Of a DNA stretch of 64,000 nucleotides, positions 45,102-53,394 are shown one piece after another. The position numbers and the translations under genes are program-made. Position 1 is the stretch's first letter, and each line of letters begins with the position of its first letter. Source of the stretch: a bacterium. GTDB taxonomy: Bacteria; UBP6; UBA1177. Below the pieces are notes generated by a model. It worked only from the letters and a program-made list of their open reading frames with translations, searched no databases and was not told the DNA's origin. The stretch is taken from NCBI GenBank assembly GCA_016290135.1, contig JAEESW010000001.1, positions 154,468 through 218,467 of the forward strand. The letters run 5' to 3'.

Positions 45102-45650
45102 ATGGGTAAGAGACGTTCACAAGGATCCGGTCAGGATCTCGACATGACGGCTGCAATGAACCTCATTCTTATTCTTATACCGTTGTTGTTGACCTCAATG
45201 GAGTCTGTAAAAATAGCCGTTGTCAACGTTGCTACACCGCAGATCGGTCCTTCTTCCGAGGCAAATCCGCCGGCAGACAGACCGGATGATAAACCTCTTA
45301 AACTGACAGTTGCTCTGACCGACAGAGGCATCACTGTTTTTGTAAGAGATCAGGTTATTGAAAACAAAGACGATCCGTTGGGTCCGACAATCCTTAAAAT
45401 TGACGGACAAGAAGAAGATGCGGAAGGCAAAATGATTGATGCTAAAGTTTATGATATTGATAAGCTTGTTGAGATCATTTCGGATTTGAAAGATGCGAAT
45501 CCGGCTGAAGAAAACATTATCATCACCGCTGAACCGAATACTAAGTACAAATACATTATGAAAATAATGGACGCTACCCGCGAGAAAAAGGACGGCGAAA
45601 AGAAGAAAACTCTTTTCCCGAACGTTGTACTTAGCGCAGGTATAGCATAA
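45102..45650 (+). CDS. TolR/ExbD-type motor protein with Asn at the proton site
   Basis: A 182-residue protein with one N-terminal membrane helix (about 18-32) and a periplasmic TolR-like domain (LKLTVALTDRGITVFV; ILKIDGQEE). ExbD/TolR proteins carry an Asp in the helix that binds the proton. Aligned to the partner at 45661 (INSLMDILTIMLVFLL), this protein reads MTAAMNLILILIPLLL, with Asn20 where the Asp is expected; Asp14 lies six residues earlier at the membrane edge. So it may be a structural subunit or use Asp14. ATG 45102 has GGAGG upstream; it lies between the TolQ-like and the second TolR-like gene. Confidence 0.85.
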   Translation: MGKRRSQGSGQDLDMTAAMNLILILIPLLLTSMESVKIAVVNVATPQIGPSSEANPPADRPDDKPLKLTVALTDRGITVFVRDQVIENKDDPLGPTILKIDGQEEDAEGKMIDAKVYDIDKLVEIISDLKDANPAEENIIITAEPNTKYKYIMKIMDATREKKDGEKKKTLFPNVVLSAGIA

Positions 45651-45660
45651 GGAGGGTGTT

Positions 45661-46236
45661 ATGGCAGAAGAAAACAAAACTTATGAATACCTTCCGGAAA
45701 ATTATGAAGAAGAAATCCTGAAGAGCAGGAAAAAATCTAAAGCTGGCAGAGAAAGCGCAGGCGGACAGAAGTTAAACATCAACTCGTTGATGGATATTCT
45801 TACGATCATGCTCGTTTTCCTTCTCAAGAGTTATGCTACAGATCCTGTAAACATTACTCCCGGACCAGACTTGGATATTCCGAAGTCGACTTCATTATTG
45901 CAGCCTGCAGCGACTGTTACAGTTACAGTTGCTAAGTCTTCAATAGTTGTTGACAACGAACCTGTTACGGTCGTAAAAGACGGTAAGGTCGAAGCTTCGC
46001 AGAAACGCGGCGGCGAAGACGCTTATTTCATCATTCCGTTGAACAAAGCGCTCGTCGAGGCAGTTGAAAAGAAAAGACGTCTCGAAGCTATCAACCCGAC
46101 CATCAAATTTGACGGTATTTGTACAATCGTTATGGACAAGGAAAGTCCGTATCGTTTGTTGACGGAAGTTATGTATACTGCAGGTCAGGCGGAATTCTCG
46201 AACTTTAAGTTCGCGACTATTTCAACTGCCGGCTAG
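45661..46236 (+). CDS. TolR/ExbD-type motor protein (canonical Asp)
   Basis: A 191-residue protein from ATG 45661 with AAGGAGG. It has a 40-residue charged cytoplasmic stretch, one membrane helix (about 42-57) containing the conserved Asp45 (LMDILTIML), and a periplasmic domain. In the motor it should provide the proton-binding Asp opposite the TolQ-type helices. It ends the three-gene motor operon; a strong terminator follows at 46245. Confidence 0.9.
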   Translation: MAEENKTYEYLPENYEEEILKSRKKSKAGRESAGGQKLNINSLMDILTIMLVFLLKSYATDPVNITPGPDLDIPKSTSLLQPAATVTVTVAKSSIVVDNEPVTVVKDGKVEASQKRGGEDAYFIIPLNKALVEAVEKKRRLEAINPTIKFDGICTIVMDKESPYRLLTEVMYTAGQAEFSNFKFATISTAG

Positions 46237-46244
46237 TATTGTTT

Positions 46245-46280
46245 AAAGTGGCCGGCATTAAGTTGCCGGTCACTTTTTTG
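46245..46280 (+). terminator. Intrinsic terminator after the motor genes
   Basis: AAGTGGCCGGCA, loop ttaagt, TGCCGGTCACTT, then a T-run: a 12-bp stem with one G-T wobble. It lies 9 bp after the stop of the second TolR-type gene. Confidence 0.9.
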
Positions 46281-46292
46281 AGAGATTATTAT
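46263..46292 (+). promoter_or_regulatory. Candidate promoter overlapping the terminator
   Basis: TTGCCG (46263-46268), 18-bp spacer, TATTAT (46287-46292). The -35 box lies in the right arm of the terminator stem and the start of transcription would be near 46299, only about 13 bases before ATG 46312. It would restart transcription for the GltG-like gene. Confidence 0.4.
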
Positions 46293-46311
46293 TGCATTTT
46301 ACGAGGTTGTT

Positions 46312-47712
46312 ATGCCCCAGGGGATATCAGACAAGGTCTTAAGAGTCGGCGTTATTCAAAACGGACGGATTCTTGACGAACAGGTATTCAGAAAAGCTGA
46401 AACAGTTTTTATAGGTGATTCGGAAAAAGCTCATTTTACAGTGCCCTCATCCTTCTTGTCAGGCAAATTTCCGATGTTTTATTTCAGGTCTGGGCATTAT
46501 GAGCTTGTTCTTACCGGAAAAATGACCGGAAAGATCTTTTTTAAGGGCGAGCCGAGAGAAGTTGAAGACTTAATCAAAAGCGGTACTTTAAAAAGACGCG
46601 GTGATGATTATGTGCTTCCTATTTCAGAGGATCACCGCGGTAAAATTCTTATCGGAAATGCAATAGTACTGTTTCAATTTGTAGTTCCTTCGCCGAAACC
46701 TCCGAAATTGAGGCTTCCGAAGTCGATCAGAGGCTCTTGGACTCAGCATTTCGATTGGCCTTTTGTTTCGATAGAGTTGGTCGTCATGGTTTTCGGCTAC
46801 TTCTTTTTTGCAATTTATCTTATGAATGTTCCGAAGCCTGAACCGGTGGAACTCACCGATGTTCCGAACCGTTTTGCAAAACTTATCGCTCCGGAACTCG
46901 AAGCTAAGGATGAGGTCATCGAGGAAAAAGAGATCGAGGATAAGACTCCGAAAGAAGAAAAGGAAGTCGATCCAAATGCTACGGCAACTTCGACAAAAGC
47001 TGTTAAAAAGGTCGCTGAAAAACAGGAAGAGGCTGCTCCCAAGAGAAATGAAAAGCCGAGAGATGCTTCTACTATTCAGCATGAAGAGTCAGTCCGTGTG
47101 GCTGAAATGCAGAAGAAAGTCGCAGGAAAAGGTCTTTTGAAGATGATCGGTTCGGTCGGTGAAGGCGGGACCGGCGGATTCATCTCCGATGTTCTCGGTG
47201 ACGGCGGTAAAGACCGTGATATAGATTCTGCTCTTTCCGGTGTAAAACAGATCGGTGTTGCAACGAGTTCTTCGCAGCGCAGCAGAAAAGGCGATGCCGG
47301 TGCTGTCGAGACTGCAAAGATAGACGATCTTAAAGTTGAGAAATCAGAAGGTGCTGTCGCTGTAAAAGGCAGAGCGGAAAAGGCTGTAGTCGGCAAAGCT
47401 TCCGTCGGTAAGACAGAAGTCGACGGCGCCGTTGATTCAGCAAGTGTAGCCAAGACCATCAAAGGCAGCAGCGCCGCTGTAAAGCGTTGCTACGACAAGG
47501 CTCTCCTTGCTAATCCCACTTTGAAAGGAAAAGTATCGGTTACTATTTTAATAAATGAGAAAGGACGTGTCGAGAGTATTGATATTGCGGAAGATACACT
47601 TAAAGATGCGGAAACGATCAAGTGTATAAAAGGTGTTATCAGCAGGTTGCGTTTCCCGAAACCTGAAGGCGGTCCGGCAAGCGTTACTTTCCCGTTCATG
47701 TTCAGCAATTAA
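46312..47712 (+). CDS. GltG/AgmX-like inner-membrane protein, block B
   Basis: A 466-residue protein from ATG 46312 (ACGAGG upstream). The N-terminal about 140 residues form a cytoplasmic beta-rich domain (FHA-like or GltG-type); one membrane helix spans about 150-172; then comes NRFAKLI as in the block A paralogue, a Glu/Lys/Asp stretch, a small Gly-rich segment, and the AgmX/PglI domain from about 375 (VKRCYDKALLANP ... IKCIKGVISRLRFPKPEGG). It should couple the adjacent motor to the periplasmic parts. Unlike the block A copy, its Gly-rich segment is short. Confidence 0.85.
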   Translation: MPQGISDKVLRVGVIQNGRILDEQVFRKAETVFIGDSEKAHFTVPSSFLSGKFPMFYFRSGHYELVLTGKMTGKIFFKGEPREVEDLIKSGTLKRRGDDYVLPISEDHRGKILIGNAIVLFQFVVPSPKPPKLRLPKSIRGSWTQHFDWPFVSIELVVMVFGYFFFAIYLMNVPKPEPVELTDVPNRFAKLIAPELEAKDEVIEEKEIEDKTPKEEKEVDPNATATSTKAVKKVAEKQEEAAPKRNEKPRDASTIQHEESVRVAEMQKKVAGKGLLKMIGSVGEGGTGGFISDVLGDGGKDRDIDSALSGVKQIGVATSSSQRSRKGDAGAVETAKIDDLKVEKSEGAVAVKGRAEKAVVGKASVGKTEVDGAVDSASVAKTIKGSSAAVKRCYDKALLANPTLKGKVSVTILINEKGRVESIDIAEDTLKDAETIKCIKGVISRLRFPKPEGGPASVTFPFMFSN

Positions 47713-47740
47713 GTTTTGGTGAGATAGAAAGAGGTGTAAA

Positions 47741-48397
47741 ATGTCTTTTTCAAAATTTGTTTTATTGTTTCTTTCGTTGATGTTCGCATCAGCGCTTTAT
47801 GCAGATGACGGTTCATCTCTTGCAAGTGACGCTCAGGCGAAAGCAGATAAGATTTCCAGTGCTGAAGCAGCATTGAACGATGCGAATGCGGAAGCTGCCG
47901 CAGCAAAAGACCAGAAATGGAAATCATGTGTGGGAAAACATCTCAACACCGTTAAAGGTCTTGCTGCAAGCGCTGCAAGTATAGCTGCAAAGATTCCCGG
48001 ATTGGTCGCTGCCGGTAAAACAGCGGAAGCACAGAGCCAACTTGTTATTTTGGGCGGAATGGCTGATTCTGCTGACAAGGCTCTTTCTGAAGCTCAAGCT
48101 TGTGAGCGTTCTGATGCTCCTCAGAAACAGGCTAAGAATGAAGAGAATTCAGCTTCCAAAGGCGGTGTTTCCAGTGCCATGGCTCTTGAAATGGGCGGTG
48201 ACATGGCGACTGAGATCAACCGCGGATCCGTTGCAGGTTCCGATTCTGCCGATGCGGCGAATGTTGACGCCAGCGGTGAACAGCAGACGGCTAATGACGG
48301 TTCTTCAAACGAAGCTCCCGTTGCTTCTGAAACTCCAGAAGACGCTTCTCAGGTCGAGCAGGTCCCCGATCAGGAAGATCAGAGTCCTACGATGTAA
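47741..48397 (+). CDS. Secreted Ala-rich protein of unknown function, block B
   Basis: A 218-residue exported protein from ATG 47741 after AAGAGGTGT, signal MSFSKFVLLFLSLMFASALYA. Residues 22-120 are Ala-rich helices with two cysteines (KSCVGKH and QACERS) that could pair; the C-terminal about 80 residues are acidic, Ser/Asn/Gln-rich and probably disordered. No domain is recognised and no counterpart exists in block A. Lies between the GltG-like gene and the outer-membrane barrel. Confidence 0.7.
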   Translation: MSFSKFVLLFLSLMFASALYADDGSSLASDAQAKADKISSAEAALNDANAEAAAAKDQKWKSCVGKHLNTVKGLAASAASIAAKIPGLVAAGKTAEAQSQLVILGGMADSADKALSEAQACERSDAPQKQAKNEENSASKGGVSSAMALEMGGDMATEINRGSVAGSDSADAANVDASGEQQTANDGSSNEAPVASETPEDASQVEQVPDQEDQSPTM

Positions 48398-48427
48398 TCA
48401 ATTTAGTGGATATTTAGGTAACGTGAG

Positions 48428-49849
48428 ATGATAACTAAAAGAAATCTTTTCTCAGCAGTTTGTTTTGTGCTGATCGTTATGTTTTTCCCGGCATTTGTCT
48501 TCTCAGATGATGCTCCGGAAAAAGGTTTCAAAATCACAAAAGATACGGTTTTGAATGTCGGTATCGCCATCAGTCCGGAATTTGAGTCAAATATCACGAA
48601 AGCTTCGGAAGACACGGTTGTAACAGACACGAGAGTCGAAGACGGTAAAGAACAGAAGACGGAGATCATTTCTGACATGATCCTTCACTACAGTCCGTCT
48701 CTCCGCATCAAACTTGACGATGACAAGAAGACTCTCGGTTTTGCGCTTCTTTTTGACTACAACCACTATCTTGGTATTGAAGACAAGAAGACCTCCAAGA
48801 AACTTTCCGAGCTTGATATCAAAGCCGAACTGCTCGGTGAATTCAACAAGGACGGATTGGTCATTTTTGATTTCAAAGACACTCTTTCCAGATCTTCGAC
48901 ACCTGATGGTCAGGAACTTTCCGGAAAGAACAGAAACCTTCTCAATTCTTTCGATCTCGGTGTGGCTGTTAAAAGCTTTGAAGATGTCATGTATGGAAAA
49001 GTAAAGCTCGGTTTCGACATCAACTACCTTGAACAGTCGAAAAGCAATGCTGTCTATAAGGATTATAACTACATCGCTCCTTTCCTTGATCTTTTCGGAA
49101 GATGGAAATTCCTCCCGAAAACGATGGCTTTCGCTTCTTTTTCAACGAAATATCAGGATTACTACGAATCAAGTATCCGTAGTACTTCGAGAGCTGTTCC
49201 GATAAATCTTTTTGCTGGTGTTATGGGGCAGATCTCTCCCTATATTTCTTCCAAACTTGCTATCGGTTACTCGGTAAATATCGGCGACAGCATTCACAAT
49301 GATTACAATGCAAACGCTGAATTTATTTTCAAATACAAAGATACCGGTCTTGTAATCGGTTACCTTAAAGCGGTGCGTCCTTCCGCTTATTTCCAGTATA
49401 ATTCGACGCATAAGGCTTATTTGAATTTCAAACAGAAATTCGCTAAACACTTCCTTGCTTCGCTCAATTTCAACTATTCCTACATCATGTACGGAAAGAA
49501 TGTCGAGTTCAAAAACAGGGATAACTACACTCAGGGGACAGACGGTTCTTTTGAGAAGGTCGAGGAACTTGAAGACGGTTCAACGATCACCTACACGACC
49601 CTGATGCCGAAAGGCAACCGCCGTGATCATCTCATCAACTTCTCTCCTGCACTTTCTTACGCTATTCTTCCGTGGCTCGGTCTTAAGCTCAGCTATAATC
49701 TGGAATACAAAGACACTGATTATGTCAGAACTTCGACCACGAATTACAATCACGCTACCGACGCCGACAGGAATTACACGAAAAAGACTACTACTCACTA
49801 TGATTATATAGATCACAGAGTAATGCTTTCGATCGTTCTCGATTACTAA
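48428..49849 (+). CDS. Outer-membrane beta-barrel, candidate polysaccharide-export porin
   Basis: A 473-residue exported protein (signal ending FVFS) starting at ATG 48428. The mature protein is a regular alternation of strands (ILHYSPSLRIKLDDDKKTLG; AFLLFDYNHYLG-type; LSYNLEYKDTDYV) typical of an outer-membrane barrel of 16-18 strands and ends MLSIVLDY. It stands 5 bp before a short OPX (Wza-like) lipoprotein that lacks the C-terminal helix by which Wza crosses the outer membrane. In M. xanthus, such short OPX proteins work with a separate barrel (Wzp type). By position this gene is the best candidate for that partner; otherwise it belongs to the envelope machine. Confidence 0.7.
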   Translation: MITKRNLFSAVCFVLIVMFFPAFVFSDDAPEKGFKITKDTVLNVGIAISPEFESNITKASEDTVVTDTRVEDGKEQKTEIISDMILHYSPSLRIKLDDDKKTLGFALLFDYNHYLGIEDKKTSKKLSELDIKAELLGEFNKDGLVIFDFKDTLSRSSTPDGQELSGKNRNLLNSFDLGVAVKSFEDVMYGKVKLGFDINYLEQSKSNAVYKDYNYIAPFLDLFGRWKFLPKTMAFASFSTKYQDYYESSIRSTSRAVPINLFAGVMGQISPYISSKLAIGYSVNIGDSIHNDYNANAEFIFKYKDTGLVIGYLKAVRPSAYFQYNSTHKAYLNFKQKFAKHFLASLNFNYSYIMYGKNVEFKNRDNYTQGTDGSFEKVEELEDGSTITYTTLMPKGNRRDHLINFSPALSYAILPWLGLKLSYNLEYKDTDYVRTSTTNYNHATDADRNYTKKTTTHYDYIDHRVMLSIVLDY

Positions 49850-49854
49850 TTTTT

Positions 49855-50493
49855 ATGAATAAAATTCTCCCCTTTTTCCTATTTTTTTTTAGTTTGTCGC
49901 TTTTTGTTTCATGCACGATAAGAGTAGGTGAAAACGGTTCGGATAGGCAGGCAGGCTCCCAGACCGCATCTGAAATCGGCGAAGATGATGAAGAAGATCA
50001 TCTCTCATTTATCGGAGCCGGCGACAAGATCAACATCCAGGTCTATAACGAAAAGGAACTTTCCGGCGTTTATCAGGTAAGTCCGGAAGGTTACATCACA
50101 TTCCCTTTTATCGGGGAGATCAAAGTCGACGGGCTCAATATTTTTACTCTTGCTACAAAAATTTCATCAAAGCTGAAAGAAGGTTACTTGAAAGAGCCTA
50201 ACGTCACGGTTCTTGTCGAGGAGTTTGTCAGCAAGAGAATTTTTGTTCTCGGAGAGGTTAAAAAGGCGGGCAGTTTCCCGATAAGAAGGCGCATGAGCGT
50301 CATCGAGGCGATAAGTCTTGCCGGCGGATTCACGAATCTTGCCGATCTTTCCAACGTCGTCGTTACGAGAAAAGGCGGTGACGGCAGGGAAAAAAGGTTC
50401 GTCGTCGATATAAAATCGATAGTTAACGGCACAAAGGAGAATTTTTATCTTGACGCCGGAGACATTGTTTTTGTAGGTGAAAGGTTCTTCTGA
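49855..50493 (+). CDS. Polysaccharide export lipoprotein (OPX/Wza-like, short)
   Basis: A 212-residue lipoprotein (lipobox FVSC, Cys20). After an acidic linker comes a Poly_export (PES) domain (GAGDKINIQVYNEKELSGVY; EGYITFPFIGEIKVDGL) and one SLBB domain (FVLGEVKKAGSFPIRRRM; EAISLAGGFT). It ends right after the SLBB at DIVFVGERFF, so it has none of the C-terminal amphipathic helix used by Wza. The ATG lies 5 bp after the barrel stop with no clear ribosome site, so coupling is likely. Role: periplasmic conduit in capsule or exopolysaccharide export. Confidence 0.9.
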   Translation: MNKILPFFLFFFSLSLFVSCTIRVGENGSDRQAGSQTASEIGEDDEEDHLSFIGAGDKINIQVYNEKELSGVYQVSPEGYITFPFIGEIKVDGLNIFTLATKISSKLKEGYLKEPNVTVLVEEFVSKRIFVLGEVKKAGSFPIRRRMSVIEAISLAGGFTNLADLSNVVVTRKGGDGREKRFVVDIKSIVNGTKENFYLDAGDIVFVGERFF

Positions 50494-52679
50494 TGAACGA
50501 GCAGGAACGTGAAATAGATTTAATGGAAATCCTTGCCCTGCTTAAGAGGCATATTTATCTTTTCGCCGCGATAATTCTGATCGTGATGACTTTTACCGTG
50601 GCTCAGATCTACCGCATGGTCAAGATCTATTCATCGACTGCGACTATCGAGATCGAGCCGAAAGCGGCAAACGTCCTTGGCGGAAATATGGAAGTCGTCC
50701 AGAGCGGAAGCCAGGGGAGTTACTACACGAACAAGGATTATTACGCGACACAGTATGAGATCATCCAAAGCCGCGCCGTTGCTCAGAAAGTGCTTGAAAT
50801 GGTGCCTGGCGAAAATGTTCTCGAATATCTTGGTTTCGATCTTGAAAAAATAGAGCCTGACAAGATCAAGGATATTGATCCTGTCGCTGTCCTTCTCGCG
50901 AAGATCAATGTCGTGCCGCAGAAAAACAGCAATATCGTGCGTATCTCGGTCGAGGACAAAGATCCTGAAAAAGCTGCTTTTCTCGCAAACGCTGTCGCTT
51001 CATCCTACATTGAGTTCAACCTCGAAAAGAAGTATTTCGAGACTAAGGATGCGGCGCGCTGGCTCATGGATCAGAGCGTCAGTCTTAAGCAGAATCTTGA
51101 AAATTCGGAAATGATGCTTTTTGAATTCAAGCAGAGCAACAATGTCCTGGCAACGACTTTTGAGGCTAAGCAGGAGCTTCTTTCCAACCGCATAATCAAG
51201 CTGACGAACACTTTGACAGACCAGGAGATTAGGCGCAACGCGCTGACTGCGAAGATCGAGGAGTATTCTCATCTTGACATAGAGAATCCGGAAGACGGTT
51301 TTTTCAAGGAAATCAGCAAAGAAAATCCGCTTATCGGCGATCTTAAACTGAAATATCTGGAAGTTGTCTCGAAAATAAACGAGTCGGAGCAGGTTTACGG
51401 CGAGAAACATCCGAAAGTCGTCACCCTGCTTGCTGATAAGGAAAACATCGAAAAATCGTTCAGAAGCGAAATTTCGGGCGTTATAAGCAGTTACAATCTT
51501 GAACTGAAAATGCTCGACAACGAGATGAAAAAGAACCGCAAGATGCTTTCCGAATCGCAGACCGAGGCGATCAACCTCAACAAGCTGGATATAAATTACA
51601 GCAAACTGCGCCGCGAAGTCGAGACGAACAAAAAACTTTACGACATAGTTCTCGAAAGGTCGAAAGAGGCTGACCTCAGCGCGCTCCTCAAGAACAACAA
51701 CATCCGTATGATCGACAGGGCACTGGTTTCGAAGATACCGGTAAAGCCGAGAAAGCAGATAATCCTGCTTGCCGGGTTCGCTATCGCGCTCGTTCTGGCT
51801 TCTCTCGCTGTTTTCCTCGTTGAATTTTTTGACACGAAATTCAAGAGCTTTAAAGAGCTTGAAACTATCTCAGGAAAGTCGCTTTTGGGCATCATTCCTA
51901 AGTTCCAGCAGATCGAAACTTCAAATTTCAAAGAGATCGCCTTTGAGGATAAAAGCGGTAAGAATCTCGCTGTCGAGGCTTTCCGTTCTTTGAGGACCAA
52001 TATCAAGCTGAGCAACCCCGATTCAAGGCTCAAGATCATGCTTGTCACGAGTTCGGTTCCGCATGAGGGAAAGACGATCGTTTCGTCGAACCTTGCCGCG
52101 AGCTATTCTGTTGCAGGCAAGAAGGTGCTCCTTATCGATGCCGATATGAGAAAGCCGCGTGTTCACAAGGTTTTCGGACTTAAAAACGAAAAAGGTCTTT
52201 CGACTCTTATCGTAGGCGAACATTCGATGGATGATGTCGTCAACAAAAATGTCTACGAAGGGCTTGATGTCGTTACTGCCGGCATTATTCCGCCGAACCC
52301 AGCCGAACTTCTTGAGAGTTCGCGTTTTGCCGATATCCTGAAAGATTTTTCGGAGATCTACGATGTTGTCATCATCGATACTCCGCCGCTCAGTCCGGTA
52401 AGCGATGCGGCAACGATCGCGCCCATGACAGACGGGATCATTCTTGCGGTCAACATCAGCGAAACTCCGCGTGATATATTCAAGTCGGTAATCGCGAATA
52501 TCTCGAAACCGGGCATCACGCGCCTAGGAGTCGTTGTCAACAACATTGATTTCAAACAGGAGAAAAAGTTCAAATCGTATTACGGTTATTCGTATTACCA
52601 TTCGTCCTACTATAAGTCGAATTATTATTACTATACTTCCAGTGAAGATGGAAAAGTTAAAAAGAAAAAACGTTCTTAA
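50493..52679 (+). CDS. Wzc-like polysaccharide co-polymerase and tyrosine kinase
   Basis: A 728-residue fusion of Wzz and BY-kinase that controls chain length and export. Its ATG overlaps the OPX stop (TGATG). It has a Wzz N-terminus with membrane helix (20-38), a periplasmic coiled coil, a second helix at about 430-446, then the kinase: Walker A SSVPHEGKT, A' LLIDADMRKP, B VVIIDTPPLS. The C-terminus is an extreme Tyr cluster (eleven Tyr in about 20 residues) that is autophosphorylated in this family. With the OPX and barrel it forms an export unit next to the envelope machine, as in Exo/Nfs of M. xanthus. No flippase or polymerase is in the window. Confidence 0.92.
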   Translation: MNEQEREIDLMEILALLKRHIYLFAAIILIVMTFTVAQIYRMVKIYSSTATIEIEPKAANVLGGNMEVVQSGSQGSYYTNKDYYATQYEIIQSRAVAQKVLEMVPGENVLEYLGFDLEKIEPDKIKDIDPVAVLLAKINVVPQKNSNIVRISVEDKDPEKAAFLANAVASSYIEFNLEKKYFETKDAARWLMDQSVSLKQNLENSEMMLFEFKQSNNVLATTFEAKQELLSNRIIKLTNTLTDQEIRRNALTAKIEEYSHLDIENPEDGFFKEISKENPLIGDLKLKYLEVVSKINESEQVYGEKHPKVVTLLADKENIEKSFRSEISGVISSYNLELKMLDNEMKKNRKMLSESQTEAINLNKLDINYSKLRREVETNKKLYDIVLERSKEADLSALLKNNNIRMIDRALVSKIPVKPRKQIILLAGFAIALVLASLAVFLVEFFDTKFKSFKELETISGKSLLGIIPKFQQIETSNFKEIAFEDKSGKNLAVEAFRSLRTNIKLSNPDSRLKIMLVTSSVPHEGKTIVSSNLAASYSVAGKKVLLIDADMRKPRVHKVFGLKNEKGLSTLIVGEHSMDDVVNKNVYEGLDVVTAGIIPPNPAELLESSRFADILKDFSEIYDVVIIDTPPLSPVSDAATIAPMTDGIILAVNISETPRDIFKSVIANISKPGITRLGVVVNNIDFKQEKKFKSYYGYSYYHSSYYKSNYYYYTSSEDGKVKKKKRS

Positions 52680-53385
52680 CCCGCTTTGCGTGCTTTTTGC
52701 GGCTGTTTTCTGCATCATTTCAGCAGCCTGCGAATCTCCGAGAGTCATAAAGCATCCCGTTTCGAGAGGCGACACTTACTATTTTTACGCGACTTTCTAC
52801 GGCGACGAATACAACGGCAAAAACATGGCGAACGGCGAGCCTTTTTCAAACGACGCTATGACCTGCGCGGCAAAGGGTTTCCCCTTCGGAACAGTGCTTG
52901 AGGTGCAGTCGCTCGATACCGGAAAAAAGGTCGAAGTCACCGTGACCGACAGGCCGGGAAAAGAGGTGGTCGATCTTACAAAGAAGGCTTTTGACGAGAT
53001 CGACAATGCGGCAAAAGGCAAGATCAGGGCGAAGATAAAAGTCGTCGGTCTTGCGGAAAGCGCACCGAAAGCTGCTCCTGCACCGGTTGCCGAACCTGAA
53101 AAAAGTGCCGGGGAAGAGAAGAAGTCAGAGCCTGAAAAAGAGCCAGAGAAAGAGGCTCCGAAAGAGACGAAGAAAGAGGTCTTTTACGCGATCGTGCTTG
53201 CGGCTTTCGGTAATATCGACGCGGCGAAGAACTATCAGAGCGGAATAAAGGAAGATACGTATATTTTCACAAGTGACGGAAAATTTGAAGTGAGATACGG
53301 CAGATACACCTCGAAAGAGGATGCTGAAGCCGATATAAACAATTTTTCGTGGAAAGATGCTGAAATAGTTCCAATTGAAGAATAG
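52648..53385 (+). CDS. RlpA-like lipoprotein with SPOR domain
   Basis: A 245-residue protein. The track start at 52534 reads inside the kinase gene in another frame; ATG 52648 gives a lipoprotein-like signal (MEKLKRKNVLNPLCVLFAAV, lipobox SAAC). It overlaps the kinase gene by 32 bp. The double-psi barrel domain has RlpA hallmarks (YATFYGDEYNGKNMANGEPF; CAAKGFPFGTVLEV; VTVTDRPGKEVVDL). RlpA cleaves peptidoglycan lacking stem peptides. A Lys/Glu/Pro linker leads to a SPOR-like domain (FYAIVLAAFGNIDAAKNY) that targets the septum. Ribosome site weak. Confidence 0.85.
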   Translation: MEKLKRKNVLNPLCVLFAAVFCIISAACESPRVIKHPVSRGDTYYFYATFYGDEYNGKNMANGEPFSNDAMTCAAKGFPFGTVLEVQSLDTGKKVEVTVTDRPGKEVVDLTKKAFDEIDNAAKGKIRAKIKVVGLAESAPKAAPAPVAEPEKSAGEEKKSEPEKEPEKEAPKETKKEVFYAIVLAAFGNIDAAKNYQSGIKEDTYIFTSDGKFEVRYGRYTSKEDAEADINNFSWKDAEIVPIEE

Positions 53386-53394
53386 GAGGAAATT

